NCBI GenBank assembly: GCA_017415765.1
Contig: JAFQED010000051.1
Span: 1-47,713 of the forward strand
Origin: Desulfovibrio sp.
GTDB taxonomy: Bacteria > Desulfobacterota > Desulfovibrionia > Desulfovibrionales > Desulfovibrionaceae
Length of the DNA stretch: 47,713 bases
Reading direction: 5' to 3'
The notes beneath the pieces are model-generated. The model saw only the letters and a program-made list of their open reading frames with translations, made no database searches and was not told where the DNA came from. Below are positions 7,004 to 13,580 of this stretch, in pieces (position 1 is the first letter of the stretch; every line of letters begins with the position of its first letter). A program made the translations under genes and the position numbers.

Positions 7004-7450
7004 TCAGAACTGTATCTTGGAAATTTCCTTGTACGCTTCCAGCACCTTGCCGCGTACGGCTGTGGTCATTTTCATGGCAAGACTGGATTTTTGCATGGTG
7101 ATCATCAGCTCATGCACATTCTGGCTGCGGCCGGAGGCAAAATCATCTACGGCCCGTGCCTTGGCACTCTGCAATTCATTGACTTTGTTCAACGAATTCT
7201 TGATCGTACCTGTAAAACTGTTGTCAGCCATGACAGGAGTATGCTGGCGGTCGGCATAGCTGATGAAATCAGCCTGGGCACCAAAGTTCTCGCCTTTGTC
7301 CACATGATCGCGCAACAGGCTTTGATCCAGCGTGTGGGAAAAAAGCGTCTGCTTACCCACAGGCATACCCTGCCGGAGAGAGCTTTCCACCTTATTAAAG
7401 TGCTGCAAAGCCTGGCTGTATGCCCGCATGCCAACAGATTGGATGGTCAT
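7004..7450 (-). CDS. fliE: Flagellar hook-basal body protein FliE
   Basis: FliE joins the MS ring to the proximal rod and gates rod export. The 148-aa product is longer than the usual 100-110 aa, with the extra length in the N-terminal half. The conserved region is C-terminal: AVDDFASGRSQNVHELMITM, then a helix KSSLAMKMTTAVRGKVLEAY and a short tail EISKIQF. The start (ATG at 7450) follows AAAGGAGCAGGTC. It is the third gene of flgB-flgC-fliE, 28 nt after flgC. No fliF follows: the unit stops here and hflX lies opposite. Confidence 0.93.
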   Translation of the reverse strand: MTIQSVGMRAYSQALQHFNKVESSLRQGMPVGKQTLFSHTLDQSLLRDHVDKGENFGAQADFISYADRQHTPVMADNSFTGTIKNSLNKVNELQSAKARAVDDFASGRSQNVHELMITMQKSSLAMKMTTAVRGKVLEAYKEISKIQF

Positions 7451-7478
7451 GACCTGCTCCTTTGACCCCAAATCCTGA

Positions 7479-7916
7479 TTATCTGCCTATTTCAAGAGCC
7501 TTGGTGTACATGCCCTTGACCGCTTCGACCGTAGTGACATTGGCCTCATAATTGCGCTGGGCACTCATCAGGTTGGCCATTTCCTCCACCACATTGATGT
7601 CGGGGTAAAACACATAGCCCTCGGCATTGGCGTCAGGATGCCCTGGCTCATAGACCTGCTTGAGCGGCCGCGTGTCCTGCGTGACACCAAGGATACGAAC
7701 CCCGCGCAGCTCACGGTCAAGGGCCGAGCGCATATGCACCGAGAAGGGGTCATCCACCTCAGTAGCCACCTGTACAACGGTCTTGCGGCGATACGGGCCA
7801 CCTTCTGGCGTGCGGGTAGTCTTGGCATTGGCCAGGTTCATGGAAATAGTATTGATGCGGGTGCGGTCGGCACTGAGGCCCGATGCGCTGATGTCAAGTG
7901 CGGTCAAAAAGTCCAT
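7479..7916 (-). CDS. flgC: Flagellar basal-body rod protein FlgC
   Basis: The 145-aa proximal rod subunit starts MDFLTALDISASGLSADRTR with the family's N-terminal rod helix and SMNLANA. It carries the GYVFYPDINVVEEMANLM segment and ends with the rod helix AQRNYEANVTTVEAVKGMYT. Both length and termini match the family. GGAGGCCGGT precedes the ATG. flgB ends 11 nt upstream, so the genes are cotranscribed. Confidence 0.97.
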   Translation of the reverse strand: MDFLTALDISASGLSADRTRINTISMNLANAKTTRTPEGGPYRRKTVVQVATEVDDPFSVHMRSALDRELRGVRILGVTQDTRPLKQVYEPGHPDANAEGYVFYPDINVVEEMANLMSAQRNYEANVTTVEAVKGMYTKALEIGR

Positions 7917-7927
7917 ACCGGCCTCCG

Positions 7928-8341
7928 CTATGCCATCTTGGCGTCTTGGATCAGGGTGGAGAGACCTTCAAAATTTTTGGCCTGGATCTGCGCCAACGCC
8001 GAATATTGCAACTGGTTCTTGGCGTGCTTGGCCATTTCCTTATCCAGATTGACGCGGTCTTCCCCGTGGATTTGGCGCGGTTTGAACTGCTTGTGCCATT
8101 CTGGCCCAAAATTGTCAGGATTGAAGGCCGTGGGCATATGTCCTGTACTGGTCAGGCTCATACGACCCCGCATATCCAAGCCCAGGGCACTTTGCAGTTC
8201 CTTTTCAAACTCCAGCTCACGAGGCTTGTAGTTTGGCGTGTCGATATTTGCGAGGTTGCTGGCAATGACATTCTGCCGCTTGAGCTGCATGTCCATGACC
8301 TTGCCAACAAGACCTATCTGGCTATTGAACAAACTTTTCAT
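7928..8341 (-). CDS. flgB: Flagellar basal-body rod protein FlgB
   Basis: The 137-aa proximal rod subunit begins the flgB-flgC-fliE operon. The diagnostic ASNLANIDTPNYKPRELEFE lies at about 27-46, and the C-terminal helix carries LDKEMAKHAKNQLQYSALAQ. GGAGGGAAC precedes the ATG. Transcription probably starts at the sigma-54 promoter 60 nt upstream. Confidence 0.97.
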   Translation of the reverse strand: MKSLFNSQIGLVGKVMDMQLKRQNVIASNLANIDTPNYKPRELEFEKELQSALGLDMRGRMSLTSTGHMPTAFNPDNFGPEWHKQFKPRQIHGEDRVNLDKEMAKHAKNQLQYSALAQIQAKNFEGLSTLIQDAKMA

Positions 8342-8400
8342 GTTCCCTCCGGCATCTCCATGCTGGCAACCGACTGCCTGGAGATGTCTGGAAAAGGGAA

Positions 8401-8416
8401 AGCAAAATTTGTTCCA
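8401..8416 (-). promoter_or_regulatory. Sigma-54 (-24/-12) promoter of flgBC-fliE
   Basis: On the minus strand TGGAACA-AATT-TTGCT carries the invariant GG and GC elements 12 bp apart and an intact TTGC. It lies 60 nt before the flgB start. With the flagellin promoter it indicates that both middle (rod) and late (filament) genes use RpoN here. Confidence 0.85.
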
Positions 8417-8482
8417 GAATCTAATTTATCATTAAATTCCGTATAGTTACAGGAAGGAATTTAATGGAGTGCCAAGAATCTG

Positions 8483-9013
8483 TCAGAGCCGCATCCGGGC
8501 GTCAGAAAGACCCTGGGCTCGCAGACGCAAATAGATTTCCGCACAGGCCCTGGCATCGGAACCGGCATGGTGATGCTCCAGCGGGATACCAAAGTGGGCA
8601 CAGACATCATTAAGTTTTTTGGAGGGTATGGGTAAACTGCACCGTGCTCCCTTGAGGGTGCAGAGAAAGGGTAAACGCGGCGTTTCAAGGCGGGCAGCAC
8701 GACAGGCAGCCTGCAAGACACGCCTGTCAAAACTGGCGTTGTGGGCCAGCAGGCAACTGGCCCCATCCAGCAGAGGCAGGGCCTTTTGCCAGACAGTGGC
8801 AAAATCATCGGCAGATTTGAGATCTGCCCAGGTCAACCCGTGGATCTCACTGAAAAGGACACGGGACGAGGGCGGCCGTATCAGACTGTAGTGACAGGCT
8901 GTAACCTGACCGCCCTCAATTCTGGCAAGCCCCACGGCACAGGCCATATGCGCTGCATAGCCGGATGTCTCAAAGTCAATGGCCACGGCCACGGGGGACG
9001 ATGTAACAGGCAT
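8483..9013 (-). CDS. DEDDh-family 3'-5' exonuclease (DnaQ-like)
   Basis: The 176-aa product has the three exonuclease motifs of the DnaQ superfamily: Exo I AIDFETSG (about 11-18), Exo II LLAHNASFDRRVL and Exo IIIe HHAGSDARACAEI, with the histidine five residues before the aspartate. The substrate is unknown. It could be a proofreading, RNA or oligonucleotide exonuclease, and its small size argues against a full PolC. The ATG at 9013 has only a weak upstream GGATC. It follows the unknown gene at 9019-9456 by 5 nt, which suggests translational coupling. Confidence 0.88.
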   Translation of the reverse strand: MPVTSSPVAVAIDFETSGYAAHMACAVGLARIEGGQVTACHYSLIRPPSSRVLFSEIHGLTWADLKSADDFATVWQKALPLLDGASCLLAHNASFDRRVLQAACRAARLETPRLPFLCTLKGARCSLPIPSKKLNDVCAHFGIPLEHHHAGSDARACAEIYLRLRAQGLSDARMRL

Positions 9014-9018
9014 GCAGA

Positions 9019-9456
9019 TCAGGATCCAGTACGGCTGGTCGCCCCGGCTGCCGTAGCAGCCTCGGCAATGCGGGTGGAGATATAATCCCGCATGGCAGGG
9101 TCATCTTCATCCAGATTGAAGCAGGCTGCGTCCTCACCCATGAGACCAGAGGGAACAAAGTCCCCCTTTTCTTCGGGGTCGGTAATCATGTCGGCATAAA
9201 AGCAGACGGAAAGCCAGCGGATCTCCGGCTCGTCATCCACCACATCCACCAGCACAAACAGCTCTCGCCCCTGCTGGGCAGCGTGGCGGGCACGCACGGA
9301 ATAGCTGATACCGGGACGCGCCTTAAATTCCAGTGTCACGCCAGGCTGTCCCTGTAAAAAGGACAGATAGTTGGTAAAGGCATCCCTGGCATTGAGCGGG
9401 TCATCCTGCCAGCCAGCCAAAAAATCTTGGATTTCCCTGGATATTTCCACAGGCAT
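9019..9456 (-). CDS. Conserved-looking cytoplasmic protein of unknown function
   Basis: The 145-aa product has a very good start (AAAGGAGATCGT before the ATG). It is acidic, has no signal peptide or membrane segment, and I recognise no domain. Residues 25-105 alternate strands and acidic turns (LFVLVDVVDDEPEIRWLSVC), and the C-terminus has an Asp-rich patch (FNLDEDDPAM). It overlaps no other gene and is coupled to the exonuclease gene behind it. Repeat copy 3 lies 16 nt upstream of its start. Confidence 0.85.
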   Translation of the reverse strand: MPVEISREIQDFLAGWQDDPLNARDAFTNYLSFLQGQPGVTLEFKARPGISYSVRARHAAQQGRELFVLVDVVDDEPEIRWLSVCFYADMITDPEEKGDFVPSGLMGEDAACFNLDEDDPAMRDYISTRIAEAATAAGATSRTGS

Positions 9457-9472
9457 ACGATCTCCTTTATTC

Positions 9473-9662
9473 TATAGCATTTTCTGATTGAAACACTCTG
9501 TGTTTCAATCCATACGCTGCCTACGCTTCACGGGAAAAGCGCGGTTTCCCAGCAGTGCTGGACAAGTCCCGCTTGCTAACGGCGCGGGCGTCCGCTCTCC
9601 CAGCGAAGCTGGACAAGCGCGTCCGCCAGAGCGACTGCCATTTTCAATGGCATTTCGCTCTA
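9473..9662 (+). repeat. MITE-like repeat, copy 3 (190 bp)
   Basis: It runs from TATAGCATTTT to TTTCGCTCTA (the first TAGAGC has changed to TATAGC). It has a perfect GATTGAAACAC/GTGTTTCAATC hairpin, a CCCAGC-AGT-GCTGG type module, CCAGC-GAA-GCTGG and TGCCATT-TTC-AATGGCA. It lacks the CCCGC-AAA-GCGGG module of copies 1 and 2. It separates the membrane-fusion gene at 9742 from the unknown gene at 9019, both on the minus strand. DNA from 9663 to 9741 holds nothing I can name. Confidence 0.9.
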
Positions 9663-9741
9663 TGGGTATCATTGTCCGCTTTTGTATCAATAGGACATTA
9701 TGGGCAGACAACTTTCTGACAGTCCCCCTCCCGATCTGCTT

Positions 9742-10929
9742 TTACAAAAGCCCGTAAAAACCGAAGAGGGAGCGTGTTCCTATCGTACAGCGCATGGCAG
9801 AACCCGGTTTAACCCCCTGTGGCAAGTGCCCTTCAAGTTGGATGCGAACCGGCACAAAGAGTGTACCCCGGGCCTCCTGTGGGGCATTATCGGCAGCACT
9901 GACAGCTATCCCTGCGGGCAGGGTCTCGGCCTTGCCCAACTCCTGAACAGTCCCCGTCAGACGCTGGCCGTTGTCCGCAAAAGCAGCTGCACAAGGCTGC
10001 CCTGCCTTTATCACCCCGGCCACCTCTGCCGGAAAATAGGCTGAGATCCACAACAGGCCCTCACTGTCAGTCCCTTCGGGAGCAATGAGCACAACAGGAT
10101 CCCCGGCGGCCACTTGCTGCCCCGCACGAGCCTGACCTGCCAGTACCTGACCGCTGACAGGTGCGTACAGGTTGCCGTCCGATACCTGTGGCAAGGCAAG
10201 GCTGCCAGCAGCCCCCTGCTGGAAACGATTTTGCGAAGCAAGGTCGCGGGCGCGCTGTACCTCATCACGGATGCGATTCAATTCCCGCTCTACTGCGGCC
10301 CGTTCTCGGCTGGCACGTTCAAAGTCATTCCTGGCCTGTTGACTGGCAAGACGTGTCCCGGCTTCCGCCGCAACTGCCTCCTGTCGTTTTTTGCCGCTCA
10401 CACCCTGCGCGTCCAGTGTCCGCAGACGCAGCTGGCTCTGCACATGGGCCGTCACCCGATCCTCATGCAAGTGGCGCAGGGCGGCCTCGTCATGCCGCAG
10501 CCGGGCAAGCCGCTCCACCATCTCGCGTTCGGCACGTTGCGCCTCCTCCAGCCGCCCGGCCATCTCTGCCATGCCCGGCATGGCAGAAGGGCGCAAGGCA
10601 GCGACCTCCTTCCCACTTTCTTTCAACCGGCGCAGATAGTCATCCATGTCCATACGGGCAATGACCTGCCCCGCCACGACCCTTTCCCCATCCTTTACCA
10701 GTACAGCCTGCACACGACCGGGCATTTTGGGGGCAACAACATGCACCATCCCATCCAGGATGGCATGGACACTGTCCACCCTTCCGGCATACAACCAGCC
10801 CAGACAAGCCAGCAATACGGCAAGCAGTCCAGCGGCTGCCAGGAGGAGCAAACGGCGGGTGCGCCCTCCCCCGACAGGGGAAATACCTTCCGGTTTGACA
10901 GGCATCTCAAGTTGGAGAGGTTTGGACAT
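9742..10929 (-). CDS. HlyD/EmrA-type membrane fusion protein
   Basis: The 395-aa periplasmic adaptor of a tripartite exporter has a short cytoplasmic N-terminus, one membrane helix (about 26-48, LLLLAAAGLLAVLLACLGWL), the first half of a biotinyl-lipoyl domain (APKMPGRVQAVLVKDGERV), a long coiled-coil hairpin (about 105-245, rich in Arg, Glu, Ala), the second lipoyl half (GNLYAPVSGQVL) and a beta-barrel. No transporter or TolC gene is adjacent: repeat copy 3 follows and the lipoprotein gene upstream is divergent. The partner is therefore unknown. The start has a weak GGGGGCC site. Confidence 0.88.
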   Translation of the reverse strand: MSKPLQLEMPVKPEGISPVGGGRTRRLLLLAAAGLLAVLLACLGWLYAGRVDSVHAILDGMVHVVAPKMPGRVQAVLVKDGERVVAGQVIARMDMDDYLRRLKESGKEVAALRPSAMPGMAEMAGRLEEAQRAEREMVERLARLRHDEAALRHLHEDRVTAHVQSQLRLRTLDAQGVSGKKRQEAVAAEAGTRLASQQARNDFERASRERAAVERELNRIRDEVQRARDLASQNRFQQGAAGSLALPQVSDGNLYAPVSGQVLAGQARAGQQVAAGDPVVLIAPEGTDSEGLLWISAYFPAEVAGVIKAGQPCAAAFADNGQRLTGTVQELGKAETLPAGIAVSAADNAPQEARGTLFVPVRIQLEGHLPQGVKPGSAMRCTIGTRSLFGFYGLL

Positions 10930-11070
10930 GGGCAGGCCCCCGGAAATTGAATGTCAAAAAAATGTGTGCAAAATTGGCTTGCAGCCATCCTGCAACTATC
11001 CTGCCACTTTACAAGTCAGTCCCTGCCGCATACAAGGACAGGGACACCATCAAACCACCAGGGAGCCATC

Positions 11071-11256
11071 ATGTCTGCCACATCTCGCCTGTCCGTCTGT
11101 CTGCTGAGTTTGTTCTGCCTTCTGGGCGGCTGCCTTTTCAACGACAGTGTCGTGGAGACAGAGGTAGAAGATGTGCGCCCCGGCCAGCAACAAATAACCA
11201 TACCTCCGTCCAGTGACCAGCCCCATGACAATGGGCTGGCAGAACGCCCGCTTTGA
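11071..11256 (+). CDS. Small lipoprotein
   Basis: The 61-aa precursor has a signal peptide MSATSRLSVCLLSLFCLLGG followed by Cys21, a lipobox (LGGC) for signal peptidase II. The mature part is about 41 residues, acidic, with a Pro/Ser-rich tail, and resembles no domain I know. AGGGAG lies 5 nt before the ATG, which sets this start against a longer frame from 10951. It is divergent from the membrane-fusion gene and 157 nt before the YigZ gene. Confidence 0.72.
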   Translation: MSATSRLSVCLLSLFCLLGGCLFNDSVVETEVEDVRPGQQQITIPPSSDQPHDNGLAERPL

Positions 11257-11413
11257 TGCTGTTACATTTTATCCACCCACACAGATGCACTCATTAGTTC
11301 TCTATCACAGTGCATAATTACCTAAACTTTTAATGCCTCCTCCTTCATGCGATTGCCCTGTATATCAGGAGAACATGGCTTGGCCTTTGTCCGTACTTGT
11401 GGCACAAAGGGCT

Positions 11414-12040
11414 ATGGCACGTTATCCCGTCCCCGCAGCGCAGCCCCATGCGCCCCATGAAAGTGAACTGCTCATCCGTCGCAGCCGTTTTGTGACCCGT
11501 GCGGCCCATACGCCCGGCCCGGAGGCGGCCCGCGCCTTCATAGAGGGCATCCGCCGGGCCAATGCCGATGCCACCCACAACTGCTGGGCCTTTGTGGCGG
11601 GTGCGCCGGGGCATACCGGGCAGATTGGTTCCTCTGATGACGGCGAACCCCATGGCACAGCAGGGCGACCTATGTTGCAAATTTTACTCCACTCCGGTGT
11701 GGGGGAAGTGGCCGTGGTGGTCACCCGCTGGTTTGGTGGGGTAAAGCTGGGGACGGGGGGGCTGGTGCGGGCCTATCAGGATTCTGTGCGGGAGAATCTG
11801 GCCGGGCTGGCAACGCTGGAGCGGGTGCCGCTGGTTCGGCTGCGGGTTGTGCTGGGGTACGCCCATCTGGATGGTCTGCACCGGCTGTTGCCGGGCTTTG
11901 AGGCGCGTATCGTCCAGGAAGACTATCTGGAGACTGCCAGCCTGGGGCTGCTTTTGCCGGATGAGCACTGTCAGGCTTTTACCGCGGCCCTTGCAGGTCT
12001 GAGCAATGGCGCGGCCCAGTGCCAGCGCGCGGAGGACTGA
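11414..12040 (+). CDS. YigZ/IMPACT-family protein
   Basis: The 208-aa product has the UPF0029 (Impact) N-terminal domain: ESELLIRRSRF, then ATHNCWAFVAG, SSDDGEPHGTAGRPML and VTRWFGGVKLGTGGLVRAY, followed by a small C-terminal alpha/beta domain. In the family the N-domain is linked to translation control, but the bacterial role is not established. I chose the ATG giving MARYPVPAAQ because it fits homologue starts. An ATG at 11375 has a better AGGAG and would add 13 residues. A strong terminator follows. Confidence 0.9.
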   Translation: MARYPVPAAQPHAPHESELLIRRSRFVTRAAHTPGPEAARAFIEGIRRANADATHNCWAFVAGAPGHTGQIGSSDDGEPHGTAGRPMLQILLHSGVGEVAVVVTRWFGGVKLGTGGLVRAYQDSVRENLAGLATLERVPLVRLRVVLGYAHLDGLHRLLPGFEARIVQEDYLETASLGLLLPDEHCQAFTAALAGLSNGAAQCQRAED

Positions 12041-12061
12041 CTGCGGGGCTGCGGATAGTGG

Positions 12062-12092
12062 CTGCCTTTATGCAAAGGCAGTGCTGTTTTTT
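12062..12092 (+). terminator. Intrinsic terminator after the YigZ-type gene
   Basis: CTGCCTTT-ATGC-AAAGGCAG is a perfect 8-bp stem, followed 4 nt later by TGTTTTTT. It separates the gene from the convergent membrane-fusion gene at 12170. Confidence 0.88.
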
Positions 12093-12169
12093 GTCTGCCA
12101 GAGCGAAAGAGGAGTTGCAGCAGCATATCCGTAGTGGAGCAATACGCCTACCAGAGTGAACAGGGCGTT

Positions 12170-13291
12170 CTATTGCAGCACTTCCAGCAGCAGGCCGGGG
12201 GCCAGGCGTACCTGCCCCTCCACCACCACCTGTTCACCTTCGGCCACGTCTCCTTCCAGTATGCTTTTGCCAGCATGTTCAAAAAGCAGCCTTACTTTGC
12301 GGTATTCGGCCCGGCTATCCTTACCCACCACATAAAGATAGGTCTCGTCCTGGCCGGAAAGCACTGCACGGCTTGGCACGCTCAGGGCATTGCGGGCCAT
12401 GCCCAGCGGGAGCTCCACCTGAACGAACAGCCCCGGCCAGAGGCGACGTTGGGCATTGTCAAAGGCGGCCCGCAATCGGATGGTGCCTGTGCTGGTGTCC
12501 ACACTGTTGTCCACCAAAGTCAGTATACCTTCTTCGGTTATGCCCCCGGCAGGGGTGGCCCGTACCGGTACTGTCCCTTGCCGCATACCTTCCAGAATGG
12601 CGGGCAAATGGGCTTCCGGTACAGAAAAATTCACATGGATAGGGGAGAGGGTATCAATGTTCACGATGGGGGTGTCACCGCTTTCCTTGACCATATTCCC
12701 CTTGTCCACCCTGATGGCCCCTACACGTCCGCCAATGGGGGCTGTTACCGTGCAGTAGGACAGGTCGAGGGTCGCGCTTTCCACAGCAGCCTTGTCCGAC
12801 TGCACAGTGGCGCGCAGGGCTGCGGCCTCGGTGGCTGTCTGCTCAAAGGCTTCACGGCTCACATAGCCACCGCCTACCAGTTTGCGGTAACGGCGCATAT
12901 CATCATTGGCCTTATTGAGTTGCGCCTCAGACTTGGCAAGCAGACCGCGTTTTTCACGCAGGGTTGCTTCAAAGGGGCGCGGATCTATGGTGATGAGCAA
13001 ATCCCCCTCACGCACATCCTGCCCTTCGGTAAAATGCACCTGGAGGATCTCGCCCGTCACTCGCGGTTTGACTTCTACCGAGGCTGAGGCCTTAACATTG
13101 CCCACAGCGTGCAACAGGCGCGGCATATCACCGCGTTCTACAGTATGCACACGCACAGGGGCCGCCTGTGTCCCCCCTCGTGATGTCTCATCGCCCGAAC
13201 AGGCGGTCAGGCAGAGGGACAGACTGGTGGCAAGGCAAAGACTGAGGGCCGCACGGCGCACGGCAGCATGACAGTTCCAGCGCAAGAACAT
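12170..13291 (-). CDS. RND-type efflux membrane fusion lipoprotein (AcrA/MdtA-like)
   Basis: The 373-aa product has a signal peptide ending LCLTAC, with Cys31 as the lipidation site. Then come a lipoyl half (VKPRVTGEILQVHFTEGQDV), a DPRPF motif before the alpha hairpin (about 105-165), the second half (CTVTAPIGGRVGAI), a beta-barrel (LSPIHVNFSVPEAHL) and the membrane-proximal domain. All AcrA-family landmarks are present. The inner-membrane RND pump that normally follows is missing: the next 130 bp hold only the terminator of the opposing gene. It may serve a pump elsewhere. Confidence 0.93.
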   Translation of the reverse strand: MFLRWNCHAAVRRAALSLCLATSLSLCLTACSGDETSRGGTQAAPVRVHTVERGDMPRLLHAVGNVKASASVEVKPRVTGEILQVHFTEGQDVREGDLLITIDPRPFEATLREKRGLLAKSEAQLNKANDDMRRYRKLVGGGYVSREAFEQTATEAAALRATVQSDKAAVESATLDLSYCTVTAPIGGRVGAIRVDKGNMVKESGDTPIVNIDTLSPIHVNFSVPEAHLPAILEGMRQGTVPVRATPAGGITEEGILTLVDNSVDTSTGTIRLRAAFDNAQRRLWPGLFVQVELPLGMARNALSVPSRAVLSGQDETYLYVVGKDSRAEYRKVRLLFEHAGKSILEGDVAEGEQVVVEGQVRLAPGLLLEVLQ

Positions 13292-13477
13292 GGTTTCCCC
13301 CCGTAGGGCGGCCCGGTCAGCCCGCAGGGGGCTGGCGTGTCCCGCAACATAGTCGGCGTGGCCCCAAAAGAGCCGAAAAATCGTTTTGACAAGCTGAAAA
13401 GAGAGTGAATCATGCGGGGGACTTCGTCAAGCCCCATGTATGGCTGGTTTCGGGGATGGTTTTCGGCTTGTCCGGCA

Positions 13478-13505
13478 TTGACTTTGCTTGCCATCACGGC
13501 ATAAT
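13478..13505 (+). promoter_or_regulatory. Candidate sigma-70 promoter of speA
   Basis: TTGACT (13478-13483) and CATAAT (13500-13505) are spaced 16 bp, each matching 5 of 6 consensus bases. The start would lie about 70 nt before speA. Confidence 0.6.
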
Positions 13506-13580
13506 GGCGGCCATCCCTGATATGAAAGGCTGTGTAAACGACACCAGAACGACAGTGCCTGCGGCCGCAAGGAGAAAGCA

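Noticed and set aside
12134-13087. Plus-strand open frame of 317 codons
   Set aside because: It is antisense to the AcrA-type gene, whose signal peptide and domains are unmistakable.
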